DNA of 64,000 nt, taken from Fen-671 sp963794745 (GTDB lineage Bacteria > Actinomycetota > Acidimicrobiia > Acidimicrobiales > Palsa-688). A program made the position numbers and the translations under genes. The stretch is taken from NCBI GenBank assembly GCA_963794745.1, contig CAWCEZ010000011.1:777264-841263 (forward strand), read 5' to 3'. The notes below the pieces were generated by a model, which was not told the origin of the DNA, made no database searches, and saw nothing but the letters and a program-made list of their open reading frames with translations. Positions 51,857 through 61,444 of the stretch are shown here, piece by piece (position 1 is the first letter of the stretch; the number at the start of each line of letters is the position of its first letter).

Positions 51857-52858
51857 ATGCCCAATAGCCATCGATTGCCTGTCGTGAGCGTCATTGTGCT
51901 CAACTGGCGGGGTGAGGACGCTACGAAACAGTGCGTCGCCAGCTTGCGCGCCGTTACGGGCATAGACGACTGCGAGATAATAGTTGTCGACAACGAAAGC
52001 TCCCCCGCCAGCCGACAGGCCCTGACTACGTTGGCTGGTGTTCACATAGTGCCCCTGGAGCGAAATCGGGGCTTTGCCGGGGGCATGAACGCCGGTATCG
52101 CCACCTCTCTCGGGAGATACATCGCGTTGCTGAATAACGACTTGGTGGTAGACCCCGGATGGCTCCAGCAGGGCCTGCGCTGTCTTCGGGAGCCGGGAGT
52201 GGGGATCGTGGGCGGCTCGGCTTTCGCTTGGGACGGAGTGGCAACTAGCGAGCAAGGAGACAAGGCCCTAGCCATGACCCGTATCGACCCTGACCGCGGC
52301 TTTGCCGTGCTGGGCGAGGCTCCAGAGACCGAACGCCCGGTCGCAGGTGTGGACGGCAGTAACCTACTTATACTGGCTCCGCTCCTCCACCGCCTGGGCG
52401 GATTCGACCCCGACTACTTTGCCTATGGGGAGGATGTAGACCTGTGTGCACGAGCGTGGGCGCTCGGTTATACCACCGTCTTCAGCCCGATGATGAAGGT
52501 ATGGCACCGTCGTGGCGCGAGTTCGGACCGCGTCCCCAGATCGCGTGCCTTCTGGGCCGCCCGTAACCAAATGTTTACGGTCGCCAAACACTTCCCGGAA
52601 CGTTTCTGGCGTCGCACCGTTTTGCGGCTAGCCGCCGAAAACCTCTCGTCGGCCGTCGTTGGTCACTATGGCGGCACTCAGGGAAATAAGCCGCGGGCGC
52701 TCGGCTGGGATCAGAGAGTTGGCCTCGCTCAGTCGTCCTGGTGGGCCCTCACCCATTCCCGCACACTCCGCGCCAAGAGGACTCAGACGATCAAGACCGG
52801 TCAGCACGACGAGAGCTACGTGGACCGGTTGCGTTCGCTCCGGTCTTCTAGCACTTGA
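51857..52858 (+). CDS. Family 2 glycosyltransferase (WbbL-like)
   Basis: A 333-residue GT-A enzyme: VVSVIVLNWRGEDATKQCVASL, VVDNESSPASRQAL, RNRGFAGGMNAGIA, LLNNDLVV (DxD-like NND), and FDPDYFAYGEDVDLCARAWALGYTTVFSP, the ED-motif region of WbbL and GlfT1 rhamnosyltransferases. It probably adds a deoxyhexose to a lipid-linked intermediate. The last 60 residues are basic and may touch the membrane. The frame is intact and starts at ATG 51857. It converges on the GT4 at 52935. Confidence 0.92.
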   Translation: MPNSHRLPVVSVIVLNWRGEDATKQCVASLRAVTGIDDCEIIVVDNESSPASRQALTTLAGVHIVPLERNRGFAGGMNAGIATSLGRYIALLNNDLVVDPGWLQQGLRCLREPGVGIVGGSAFAWDGVATSEQGDKALAMTRIDPDRGFAVLGEAPETERPVAGVDGSNLLILAPLLHRLGGFDPDYFAYGEDVDLCARAWALGYTTVFSPMMKVWHRRGASSDRVPRSRAFWAARNQMFTVAKHFPERFWRRTVLRLAAENLSSAVVGHYGGTQGNKPRALGWDQRVGLAQSSWWALTHSRTLRAKRTQTIKTGQHDESYVDRLRSLRSSST

Positions 52859-52864
52859 AACGCC

Positions 52865-52881
52865 TTAGGCCAACTGGCTAA
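52865..52881. terminator. Weak hairpin between convergent glycosyltransferase genes
   Basis: TTAGGCCA (52865-52872) pairs with TGGCTAA (52875-52881) with one bulge, 6 bp after the GT2 stop. The stem is short and its role uncertain. Confidence 0.3.
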
Positions 52882-52934
52882 AGTCGAAGGTACAACGTTA
52901 GCGGTCTGAGGTTTTTCGGAACGGGCGGTCATTG

Positions 52935-54110
52935 TCAGAGTTTGCCACGGGCTTTGCTGCGTTGCAAACCTATCGCGTTTCGGGCCGGCCCCCGCTCCCT
53001 AGCTGCCAATAGTGACCGAACGGCGACGGCATAGCCGCCGCTGCGACGCCGCAAATGCTCTAGCTGTTCGTAGCCCGCCTCAACGGCTTGCGAACGGGCA
53101 ACCTGGTCGCAAGCAACACACAAACCGTTCACTATGGAGGCAACTGATGCGGCTTCGACGAAGATCGCCGCCTCGCCGCCCACTTCGCGCAACGCCCCCC
53201 CGGTGCCCGAGACCACCGGTGTCCCGGCCGCAAACGCCTCCGCCAAGACCAAGCCAAAACCCTCATATGATGAGGGGTACAGGACGGCGAGAGCATTGGC
53301 AAGGTAGTCCCACTTCTCTTTTTCGCTAATAAATCCGGTCACAACCGATACCGGAGTGAGGCCACGGTCGGCGAGCATGGCATAAGCCATGTCCGTCCTG
53401 TCGCCGAGGATAACCAACATTGCCCCGTCTCCTTGTGGAGTGAGGCGAAAGGCAGCGAAGGCATCAAGCATCCGGTCAACGTTCTTACGGGGGTCGAACC
53501 CACCGTTATAGACAACGTAAGGGGAGGATACGGACCGGGGCGGTGCCTTCTCCACCAAACGGGTTGGCAGGGGTGGGTAGATCACCATCGAACGGCGCCG
53601 CGACAATCGCCGCACATCGTTGGCCGTTTGCTCCGATATTGACAGGATTAAGTCGGCTCCCACAAGCGAGAGCGCCGTGGAAGCCAGGTACATGCCGGCC
53701 CAGAGAGGTCTCGGGCGCAGGTAGGTACCCGGCAGGATGAGAGGGATAAGATCGAGAACTACCAATAATGCCTTCGTACTACGTGGACGTGCCACCGGCA
53801 CCCCGTAGTTTTTAGGGGCCACCCAGATCTCTGGCCGACGGTGGAAGAGCCAGCGAGCAACCTGGACCTGCTCCCACCATAACGATGTCGTCTTGGGCAA
53901 GCATACGACTTGGGCTTTCGGGTGCTCCCTGCGCAGGTTGGCCGCATGCTCAGCATCGTCGGAGACCAGCACCAAGTCCCACTCTTCGTTACTGAGTTCC
54001 GACAGGACCGCTCTCAGTAGCACTGAAGCACCGACGCCGGGCCGCTGCAAGGAGCGGGCATCAACAGCTACGACCGGGATGTCGGCCTTACGAGCCGACT
54101 CACCGCTCAT
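52935..54110 (-). CDS. Family 4 glycosyltransferase
   Basis: A 391-residue GT-B enzyme of the mannosyltransferase type. Typical pieces are VDARSLQRPGVG near the start, WWEQVQVARWLF, ILSISEQTANDVRR, PYVVYNGGFDPRKNVDRMLDAFA (the hinge and UDP/GDP-binding region), VTGFISEKEKWDYLANALAVLYPSSYEGFGLVLAEAFAAGTPVVSGTGGALREV with the E-x7-E catalytic motif. It acts on the cytoplasmic face. The frame is intact. The flippase stop lies 58 bp upstream on the same strand, so it is likely cotranscribed with it. Confidence 0.92.
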   Translation of the reverse strand: MSGESARKADIPVVAVDARSLQRPGVGASVLLRAVLSELSNEEWDLVLVSDDAEHAANLRREHPKAQVVCLPKTTSLWWEQVQVARWLFHRRPEIWVAPKNYGVPVARPRSTKALLVVLDLIPLILPGTYLRPRPLWAGMYLASTALSLVGADLILSISEQTANDVRRLSRRRSMVIYPPLPTRLVEKAPPRSVSSPYVVYNGGFDPRKNVDRMLDAFAAFRLTPQGDGAMLVILGDRTDMAYAMLADRGLTPVSVVTGFISEKEKWDYLANALAVLYPSSYEGFGLVLAEAFAAGTPVVSGTGGALREVGGEAAIFVEAASVASIVNGLCVACDQVARSQAVEAGYEQLEHLRRRSGGYAVAVRSLLAARERGPARNAIGLQRSKARGKL

Positions 54111-54168
54111 GCTCCCTCCGGATTCCGGACGAGGGGGGACGTCATGGACATTGTTTCGATCCCAACGT

Positions 54169-55782
54169 TCACTCGAAAAACAACAGTTCTACTAGCTTCG
54201 AGGGTTCTATGGGAGCGTGTAACAGGACCCGGAGGAAAGCTCCCGATCGGCGTCCAAGCACGGCGAAACCGTAAGCCACTAGCCCGACGGTGGCAGGAAG
54301 CCCTGCGTACAAGAGTCCCAGTGCCCCTTGAGGAGCGAACGGCTGGGCGACCTTTTCGAGTACTACTGTCACTATGAGCGCAATAACCCCAGGCAATAAT
54401 GGGACTTCGTTGAGGAAACTGACGGTCTGTGCCCTATAGCGCTTCCTCACCACCCGCAGAAGGTACAGGCTGGCCACAATGGACGCAATGGCTCCCCCTG
54501 TCGCAACGCCCAGGGGGCCGAAGGCAACCAGTGCGGCCGTAGCACCGAGGTTGACGACCATGGCATAGGCCGCATACCGAGCCTCGACGTCGGGACGACC
54601 AACTGCCGCCAGGTATTGTGTAAGGACCCCTGTCCACAAGTTGACCAGGTTCCCGGCCATTGCCACGGCCGCAACCTCCCCACCAAGCCTGAAAGAGGGC
54701 CCCAGCCACTCCACCACAGCAAAGTAGACTGCGCCCAACCCAACCGTACTAATGCCGGTCGTCATGATGACCCAGGCGCGCTGGAGTCGCTCAAACGGCC
54801 TCGCGGTCCCCTCATGGCCGCCGGTCGCGAAGGTATGCGTAAGGTGGGTGCCCAATGGCCCCAAAACGTTGTAAGTCAGGATCCGTAGCTGTAACGCCAA
54901 CGTGGCGCCCGTGTTGTAAAAGGCCATCGCGCGCAGTCGGAAAATGCCTCCCACCAGCAGGCTGCCAACCTGGTTGTTCACCAGGGCGATGACCCCCATT
55001 AGCTGGACGCTGGCGGAGTAACGAGCGATCTCTTTGATCTCCGCCATCGGCAGGAAGCGCAGTCCTGCGCGGCTCAGGTACCTGATGGCGAGGGGGACAG
55101 TGGCAGCCGAGGCTATTACTTGTTGGCCGACGTAGACAAGTGCTACACCTCGCAACCCAGCGCCCGTCTTCACGCACAGGACGAGCCCAACGGCACCGGC
55201 GCTGAACACGACCATCGAAAGCGTGTTGGTGAAGGCATATCGTTGGCGAGCGTTGATCACGGCGTTGAACAGGTTATGAAGGAACCCTGCGCCGACCAGG
55301 ATCCCGAGGGTGCGAAGCAGAAATATGCCTTCCGGTTTGAGGCTGCCGCGGACCCGAAACACGCCCATGAGCGGAGGGGCGACCCACCACGAAATCAACG
55401 TGACCACGGCCGCGAGGACAACCAAGAACCCACTCATTGTGACTAGGGTCTCGGTCGTCTTAACCCTGTCGTCCCGCCCGGCATAAAGCGCAAAATACCG
55501 ACCCATCGTCCCTCCAAGTCCCCCACCAAGAGGACCTAAGAACACGCTTATCGATTGGACCAGGGCAAGAAGGCCCCACCGCTCAATACCGAAACCGTGG
55601 ATCAGGTACGGGTTCAGAACAATGGTGATGGCAAGCGGCACGATGGAACTTAGGTTGTTCCACAGTGCTCCAGTTATAAGGATCCGGATGATAGACCGAC
55701 CGCCATCGGGTTTAGCCCCGACGGGGCTCGCGCTCACGCCAGGAAGGTCCGCCGTGCTGGCGGGATCTTGAAGACTAACCAT
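54169..55782 (-). CDS. Wzx-type polysaccharide flippase (MOP superfamily)
   Basis: A protein of about 537 residues with 12-14 helices. The N-terminus after a polar leader reads ITGALWNNLSSIVPLAITIVLNPYLIHGFGIERWGLLALVQSISVFLGPLGGGLGGTMGRYFA, the typical PST/MATE-like start, and ARYSASVQLMGVIALVNNQVGSLLVGG opens the second half. It translocates undecaprenyl-linked repeat units to the outer leaflet. The ATG at 55782 is preferred because it overlaps the upstream GT4 stop by 8 bp; an earlier in-frame start at 55812 also exists. Confidence 0.92.
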   Translation of the reverse strand: MVSLQDPASTADLPGVSASPVGAKPDGGRSIIRILITGALWNNLSSIVPLAITIVLNPYLIHGFGIERWGLLALVQSISVFLGPLGGGLGGTMGRYFALYAGRDDRVKTTETLVTMSGFLVVLAAVVTLISWWVAPPLMGVFRVRGSLKPEGIFLLRTLGILVGAGFLHNLFNAVINARQRYAFTNTLSMVVFSAGAVGLVLCVKTGAGLRGVALVYVGQQVIASAATVPLAIRYLSRAGLRFLPMAEIKEIARYSASVQLMGVIALVNNQVGSLLVGGIFRLRAMAFYNTGATLALQLRILTYNVLGPLGTHLTHTFATGGHEGTARPFERLQRAWVIMTTGISTVGLGAVYFAVVEWLGPSFRLGGEVAAVAMAGNLVNLWTGVLTQYLAAVGRPDVEARYAAYAMVVNLGATAALVAFGPLGVATGGAIASIVASLYLLRVVRKRYRAQTVSFLNEVPLLPGVIALIVTVVLEKVAQPFAPQGALGLLYAGLPATVGLVAYGFAVLGRRSGAFLRVLLHAPIEPSKLVELLFFE

Positions 55783-56989
55783 CGATCGGTTTGTTCCCGG
55801 CGCGCGGTCCACGCACAGCCTTGTACACGGTTAGTGTCTCATTTGCTATACCGCCCCAATCAAGGGTGTCGGCGTAACACAAGATGGCTGCTCGCTTACG
55901 GCAGATCTCTTCTTCGGGTGCACTGACTGCCTCGATCAAAGCCTGTTCGAGGCCAGACCCACCGTTGGCTCCGAACCACCAACCAGCCTCCTCCGGTATG
56001 TCCTGAAGGGAACCGACGCGAGCGGCGAGGATGGGCACAGCATAGGACGCTGCCAAGAGGGCGGAGCCGCTGGTTGTGATGTTCCGGAAAGGTAGGCACA
56101 TCACGTCCGACGCCTTGAAATAGGTAGCGACATCCTCACGGGGGATGTGACGAAGAACGAGATGAATACGAGGACACGGTGCGGAGCTAATAAGGATTTC
56201 CGCACGCAACCGGTCGTCAGGGCATGCCCCCGCGACAAGGAGCTGCACACCCGTCAGCTGAGACCGTTGAAATGCCTCGATCAGCTGTAGCACACCCTTA
56301 TAGGGTCGGATTTGGCCAAAAAACAGGAGTGTTCGACGGCTGGGATCCAAGCCTAATGTGGCACGAGCATCACGCTGATCAAGGGTCGTGGAAGGATAGG
56401 CATCCTTGTAATTACCATGCGGTATGACTCGGAGCTTCTTTGTTGAACGCACGGAAGGCGAAGCGCTCGAGCGAATTGTGTCGAGGGTGGCGGCGGAGAG
56501 GCAGATGACTGCGGAGCTGACGGCGACCAGAACTTGGGTAAGTAGCCGGTCCGAACGAGTGGAGCTCTCGTGTGGGTAGACATTGTGGGCCGTCCAGACC
56601 ACCCGGTACCCAAGTAGGATAGCCAGTCCCAGGATCGCCGTCCCCATAACGAGGTTAGTGATCGCCGAGGACCGTGGAGAACCCCTAAGCAATCCGAAGC
56701 GCTGCCAATGGATATGCAGTATCCGAGACCCAGTGGGACGCAGAAGGATGAGGGCGATGGCTAGGGATATGGAGCCGCATTGCGGGATCCATTGCACCGC
56801 CACGGTGTCGACACCAAGATCTGCAAGGTGGTTATAAAGAAGTGCAAGGTACGGGTTCGGATCCCAAGGATACGCAAGAACGTGTAGGGTCGGCTGCGCG
56901 GGAGAGCGCCAAGGATCCCTGCGCACAATACGCGCTCTGGACAAGGCACTTCGCGCCAGTGCGCCGTAAGAAAGGGTCGTCGAGGTCAC
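55775..56989 (-). CDS. Family 4-like glycosyltransferase (GumK/GumH-like)
   Basis: A 404-residue GT-B protein. The N-terminal part has VLAYPWDPNPYLALLYNHLADLG, SRILHIHWQRFGLL, a long hydrophobic stretch (NLVMGTAILGLAILLGYRVVWTAHN) that may seat it in the membrane, and VIPHGNYKDAYP. The C-terminal part holds LLFFGQIRPYKGVLQLIEAFQ, LVAGACPDD, SDVMCLPFRNITTSGSALLAASYAVPILAARVG. Such proteins transfer sugars to lipid-linked intermediates in xanthan-like pathways. It lies 13 bp after the GT2-nucleotidyltransferase stop and overlaps the flippase, so it is part of the same operon. Confidence 0.9.
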   Translation of the reverse strand: MTSTTLSYGALARSALSRARIVRRDPWRSPAQPTLHVLAYPWDPNPYLALLYNHLADLGVDTVAVQWIPQCGSISLAIALILLRPTGSRILHIHWQRFGLLRGSPRSSAITNLVMGTAILGLAILLGYRVVWTAHNVYPHESSTRSDRLLTQVLVAVSSAVICLSAATLDTIRSSASPSVRSTKKLRVIPHGNYKDAYPSTTLDQRDARATLGLDPSRRTLLFFGQIRPYKGVLQLIEAFQRSQLTGVQLLVAGACPDDRLRAEILISSAPCPRIHLVLRHIPREDVATYFKASDVMCLPFRNITTSGSALLAASYAVPILAARVGSLQDIPEEAGWWFGANGGSGLEQALIEAVSAPEEEICRKRAAILCYADTLDWGGIANETLTVYKAVRGPRAGNKPIDG

Positions 56990-57002
56990 CCGAGGGATTC
57001 CA

Positions 57003-59213
57003 TCAAACTTCTGGTGGATTGGGGGTCACTCGGACATCCTGGCCATGAAGACTTAACCGGGTAGTCCGCGATATAGCCGCCCAATAGGCCGCGTAAGTGC
57101 CAAAGTTGGCCCGAATATAGGTAGAGCTCGGTACGGCGGTGGCCAGGGCGAACGCGGCCGCTCTCGGGACGCTGAGTCGGGCGACCCAACTCGCGGGATG
57201 TCGAGTAACCGTAGAGGCCCCATACCACCCCAAGAGAGCGAGCCGCGTCTCCAAAACTGTTTGGGCGAGTGAACGAGTCGTCCGCTCATGCCGGCTCTCG
57301 GCGGCTGCCGGACGACCAGCCGCGAAGACAACACCACGCAGATGGTCCCAGTAGTCCCCCAGTTGCTGTCGGGCAAAGGTCTCATCGCACGCTGGAAGCC
57401 CCAGCATCGCGCCCAGTTGCGCCAGATCGCGCCATGTACGAAGACTCGGGCGTCCCATCCAGAGGTCGTTCAAGATGTGCAGAGCAGCGATGATGAGAGA
57501 GTCGGAGGTGGACGCAGCGCGCACCTTCAAGTTGCCAAGGTCCATCTCCGATGAGCGAGCAAGCAGCTCAGTAAAGGACAAGTGCCTTCCGAGGAAAAAC
57601 GGCGGGATGTGGTGGTGCACGTCAATATTCCCTCCCGACGGGGAGTGGAGGTTGACACCTTCTCGGCAAATGGTGTCGATCCATGGCCTCTGTCGTCGCG
57701 CTCGGTTGGGAGGTTCATATCCAAGACGCGCCAGGAACTTCGCCACAGGAGCCATGTCGTGGGACGGCACTACAATATCAACGTCCTTAAATGTCCGCGG
57801 GAAGCCTCGATCTCCAGGGAGAGAGCCCAAAGCTGGGCCTTTGATCACGACAAACTCAAAATTTGCCGCCGCGAGCGCTTCCAGAGCCGGCACTGCTGTC
57901 CAAACAGCCCTGAGCGTAGCCGCCTGTTCCCAAAGCGATAAGGCGTGAACGGTGCGTAACAGCTCGTCTGACGGTGCCGGTTGGGATAGCGAGAGCAGAT
58001 GGTAGGCCACCGAGGCCATGCCTCCATCGGTGAGCAATGCGAGGTCTGACTGCCACTTATCATCGAGCTCAATCACAACGGTATCGAAGAGGTCCGCCTG
58101 CATACTTGCTGTGGCAAGCCCGCCAAGCTGAGCGAGGAAGGCGGGAGCGTCGGCCTGATGGCGCCCCTCGTTCGGCCCGGAAGTGGAGCCCCGTCGTTCC
58201 CGCCACCCGACCCGCGCGACACCACTGGCCGCAGCAGGAGCAGTCGGGGGGTGCGGTGCGGGCGCGGCGCCAGCCTGAGGCGCCGACATGGGTCGGGCCA
58301 GCTTCCCCCGGAGAGTCGTTCGTCCACCCAATAGGCGCGCGTTGGCGTCCGTAGGTGCCCCGAGCCGCTCGCCGATGAGTGACCCCGAGAGGCTCGCCAC
58401 GGTTGTGGGACGCACCAGTGTCCGAAGCAACGGTGGTGTGGACAGTATGTGAACAAGGCGCCGAAGTACCGGCTCATCTCCGGCGGGGCTCATGGGCGCC
58501 TCGCCCAGGAGCTCGGGGTGCCGTGATCGCAACGCTGCCCTGCCCCGACCCCACCAAAGAGCCTGGTGATAAGCGGCCCATACCGAGGCTTTCCTGGGTC
58601 TCTTGTACACGAGCGCCTCAGGCACAAACGCAAGCTCGTGGCCTGCCTCGGTTAGCCGATAGGACAAGTCCGCGTCCTGGCCGGACCTGAGCTCTGCCGA
58701 CTCAGAGAAACCTCCCACACCTTCAAACGCCTCCCGAGAGACGGCGACATTGCAGCCTAAAGCATATGGCTCGCCGTACATTGCGGGGGGAGCCAGAGTC
58801 AGGTCGCGAAGGGGTGCCCCATGACCAAGAGTTCTCTCGTCCACTGCCCCGGCCAAGTGGCAGGCGCTGTTTGACGCTTGCAACAAAGCTCCTATCCAGT
58901 GGACGTCGACGACATCGTCGGCGTCGCAAAAGGCGAAAAAGTCCGAACGCGCCTGTGAGACGCCTACATTACGCGCCGCGCCAGCACCCGGTTTCGCGGC
59001 GGCATCAATGAGCCGTACGAACGGGTACTCCGCGGAGTACCTTCGAACGAGGCTGGGTGTGCCGTCGGTCGACCCATTGTCGGCCACGAGTACTTCGTAT
59101 TTTGCCGTCACGTCTTGGGCAACTAAGGCGCTCAGCTGTTGGCCCAAGGTCGCCTCAGCGTTGTACGCAGGAATGATAACGCTGATGACGGGTCCTCCGT
59201 TGCTTGTCATCAT
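57003..59213 (-). CDS. Fusion of GT2 glycosyltransferase and NTP_transf_5-like nucleotidyltransferase
   Basis: A 736-residue protein in two parts. Residues 1-240: GT2 domain with VISVIIPAYNAEATLGQQLSAL, VLVADNGSTDGTP, FFAFCDADDVVDVHW (DxD), and RSGQDADLSYRLTEAGHELAFVP. Residues 300-370 form a Pro/Ala-rich linker. Residues 380-640: FEFVVIKGPALGSLPGDRGFPRTFKDVDIVV with the 'KG..L......R.FxDxDI' motif of the uncharacterised nucleotidyltransferase family found in polysaccharide loci, then IDVHHHIPPFFLG. The C-terminus is hydrophobic-aromatic. The nucleotidyltransferase part may modify a sugar or lipid acceptor. The start overlaps the upstream gene stop by 4 bp. Confidence 0.85.
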   Translation of the reverse strand: MMTSNGGPVISVIIPAYNAEATLGQQLSALVAQDVTAKYEVLVADNGSTDGTPSLVRRYSAEYPFVRLIDAAAKPGAGAARNVGVSQARSDFFAFCDADDVVDVHWIGALLQASNSACHLAGAVDERTLGHGAPLRDLTLAPPAMYGEPYALGCNVAVSREAFEGVGGFSESAELRSGQDADLSYRLTEAGHELAFVPEALVYKRPRKASVWAAYHQALWWGRGRAALRSRHPELLGEAPMSPAGDEPVLRRLVHILSTPPLLRTLVRPTTVASLSGSLIGERLGAPTDANARLLGGRTTLRGKLARPMSAPQAGAAPAPHPPTAPAAASGVARVGWRERRGSTSGPNEGRHQADAPAFLAQLGGLATASMQADLFDTVVIELDDKWQSDLALLTDGGMASVAYHLLSLSQPAPSDELLRTVHALSLWEQAATLRAVWTAVPALEALAAANFEFVVIKGPALGSLPGDRGFPRTFKDVDIVVPSHDMAPVAKFLARLGYEPPNRARRQRPWIDTICREGVNLHSPSGGNIDVHHHIPPFFLGRHLSFTELLARSSEMDLGNLKVRAASTSDSLIIAALHILNDLWMGRPSLRTWRDLAQLGAMLGLPACDETFARQQLGDYWDHLRGVVFAAGRPAAAESRHERTTRSLAQTVLETRLALLGWYGASTVTRHPASWVARLSVPRAAAFALATAVPSSTYIRANFGTYAAYWAAISRTTRLSLHGQDVRVTPNPPEV

Positions 59214-61444
59214 AGAACGGGGACGAAGGCCCCCTTGACCCGAGATGGCAACAACCGCGGGGCTGAATTGCGTGGGGAACTCGCGGCTGGGTGCGGCTTA
59301 CTGGAGTAAGACAATACCGTGGCGTTGCCGGACTGGTAGACGATATTCCAGTCTGGTGAGGCTTTCAAAGCGGTGCCGAAGTTCGCTACCTGCGTTGCGG
59401 TGAAGTAACCCTGCATCTCCCCGGCGACGATACCTTGTTCCGTCATGACAACGTAAGCGGAGCGTGACTTAGGAAGCTGCTCCGATAGGTTTCGGACAGA
59501 AATAGCGGCCCTCGACGGGGTGCTAAAAGTGTCGAGATCTAACAGTGGGTACAACGAAAATGCGACGTTACTCGAGGGAAGGGGGAGATAGCTACCGAGC
59601 GCTACGACCGTGGACCCTTGGCGTACATGGGTGTATACGACGTTCAGCGCGGAGGCATCTGTGGGACGAACTTCGTTCATTTGGTCGAGACCGTGGTCGC
59701 CCACAAGGTAAGTGGCCCCGAGGAAAATGAGAAGGACCGGAAGGGAAGCATTGACAAGCCAGGGTCGGGCCCACGACAATGTTTTTCGGTCGGCAAAATG
59801 GTGATAACGATGGCGCCTCGGAGACAAAGCAGTGGCAATAGCTAACCACGGAAGTGCAAACAAATACACGCGAAAATCGCCCTCATTGCCGTATGGGGTA
59901 GCAACCAGAATACCGGCTGGGGTCGTCGCGAGCAGAAGAAGCACAATGCCAAGACGTGAACCAGACCGGACAATTGCAAGAATCGCTAGTCCACCTATCA
60001 CGAGGGCTCCGAGCAGCATGGCGTAAGACACGATATGGACGTATTCGGTTTCATGAAGGGTCGCGCCAGTCGTAGAGATGTTTGTCGTGCTCCCGATCTG
60101 CGATGGGTGGATATAGAGAAGCACCTGGTGCCAGTTGAACAGAGCCCACACGATTGCAGGCACGACCAACGGGAAAACAGCGAGACGAGCGCGCACCAGT
60201 CCGAAAAGGCTCAGGATAAGTATGGCAAGGCCGAGAAGATAAGGCGATAGCTGGTGCGTCAGGCCCACGGCAACCCCGACGAGCGTTAGGAACAGCCAGG
60301 TCCTCGCGCCGAAGTGGGAGTCCTTCATCCGCTCGCAGGTCCAGGCCAGCGCGAGTACTACAAGGAGGAGGCCCACGGATTGCGGCGAGTAGTAATCCTG
60401 GCCGATTGTGTTGGCCAGGGTGAACACAACCGCGACAACAGTCGCCGTCAAGTACTCAAATCGGAGGCCTCGGGCGATGGAGTAGACCCCGAAAGCCGTG
60501 GCAAGGTCAACGACAGGCGGCCACCAGCGGGCTATGGCCCACACGTCAGTGGTCCCGGCCGTATGCGCCACCAACGCCATGGCGGCAAAAAAGCCCGGCC
60601 ACGCTTGGTAGATGTTGGCGGTACGTTCGGCCGCGCCTGTCATCATAAATCCCAAAGTGATGTCGACGTGCTTGGCGGTCCACGAATACCTTGGCAAGGT
60701 GAATACGACCGAAGAGACACCCGTCACAAGCAGGATGACGCTAGACGCTGAAGCTAGCGCGCCGATGCGGGACGGTCGGTAACGGGTTGATACGAGCGCT
60801 GCAAAGCTCAGGAGCACCGCCACATACCAGGCCAGGGGTAGGTGGCCAAAGACCGGATTATCAGTAAGTTCGACTCCCGTGTCAAGGGAAGTGCTGACCA
60901 GGCCCATCACCAGAGCTAAGGTTGCGAGAAGGACCGGCATGGTCGGTACAGACCTCGCTAACGGGCGAAGACGTAGCCCTGCGACCGCTGCACGTAACGA
61001 CGCTCGGAGGTTTCTGGTGCGCAATATCACGCTGAGATGGACGGCTACAGTGCCGTACGTCACGATTAGTAGTGGGGCAACCCACTGTCCATGGGCCAGG
61101 AATACGACGAAAAGTCCAGAGACGATCATCAGCGATGACCCACCAAGGACCGCTCCCGTGAGCAGTACACGGGGTCCCGGCACTGGGAGGTACTGCTGCG
61201 TGGCCGAGCCTGCCGCTCCCAGGAAGGCCAAAACCAGGAGTGCAAACCTGAGCCCAGGGGACGGTGCGAAGGCTGATGCGCCCGTCACCGCCATTTGAAC
61301 CAATGCAGCGAGCGCAACGAGCGGTCCGTACGGCGTGGAGGCCAGGACCATCGCTCCGCGACCGGTCAATCCCTTCGCGGGCGGTCGCGGCAAGGAAACC
61401 AGCACGACCCACGTTCGCGGGGCCTCTTCTAAGGCGATCGCCAC
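59210..61444 (-). CDS. Large polytopic membrane protein (polymerase or GT-C candidate)
   Basis: A 744-residue protein with at least 14 hydrophobic segments and a 140-residue soluble C-terminal part (VYTHVRQGSTVVALGSYLPLP, AYVVMTEQG, NATVLSYSSKP). A loop has TANIYQAWPGFFAAMA, and another reads NTIGQDYYSPQSVGLLL, followed later by VGLTHQLSPYLLGLAIL. Proteins like this occur once per locus in actinobacterial exopolysaccharide clusters and may be the Wzy polymerase; the assignment is inference from context. The GTG at 61444 overlaps the preceding GT2 pair gene by 16 bp, and the stop overlaps the GT2-nucleotidyltransferase ATG. Confidence 0.75.
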   Translation of the reverse strand: MAIALEEAPRTWVVLVSLPRPPAKGLTGRGAMVLASTPYGPLVALAALVQMAVTGASAFAPSPGLRFALLVLAFLGAAGSATQQYLPVPGPRVLLTGAVLGGSSLMIVSGLFVVFLAHGQWVAPLLIVTYGTVAVHLSVILRTRNLRASLRAAVAGLRLRPLARSVPTMPVLLATLALVMGLVSTSLDTGVELTDNPVFGHLPLAWYVAVLLSFAALVSTRYRPSRIGALASASSVILLVTGVSSVVFTLPRYSWTAKHVDITLGFMMTGAAERTANIYQAWPGFFAAMALVAHTAGTTDVWAIARWWPPVVDLATAFGVYSIARGLRFEYLTATVVAVVFTLANTIGQDYYSPQSVGLLLVVLALAWTCERMKDSHFGARTWLFLTLVGVAVGLTHQLSPYLLGLAILILSLFGLVRARLAVFPLVVPAIVWALFNWHQVLLYIHPSQIGSTTNISTTGATLHETEYVHIVSYAMLLGALVIGGLAILAIVRSGSRLGIVLLLLATTPAGILVATPYGNEGDFRVYLFALPWLAIATALSPRRHRYHHFADRKTLSWARPWLVNASLPVLLIFLGATYLVGDHGLDQMNEVRPTDASALNVVYTHVRQGSTVVALGSYLPLPSSNVAFSLYPLLDLDTFSTPSRAAISVRNLSEQLPKSRSAYVVMTEQGIVAGEMQGYFTATQVANFGTALKASPDWNIVYQSGNATVLSYSSKPHPAASSPRNSAPRLLPSRVKGAFVPVL

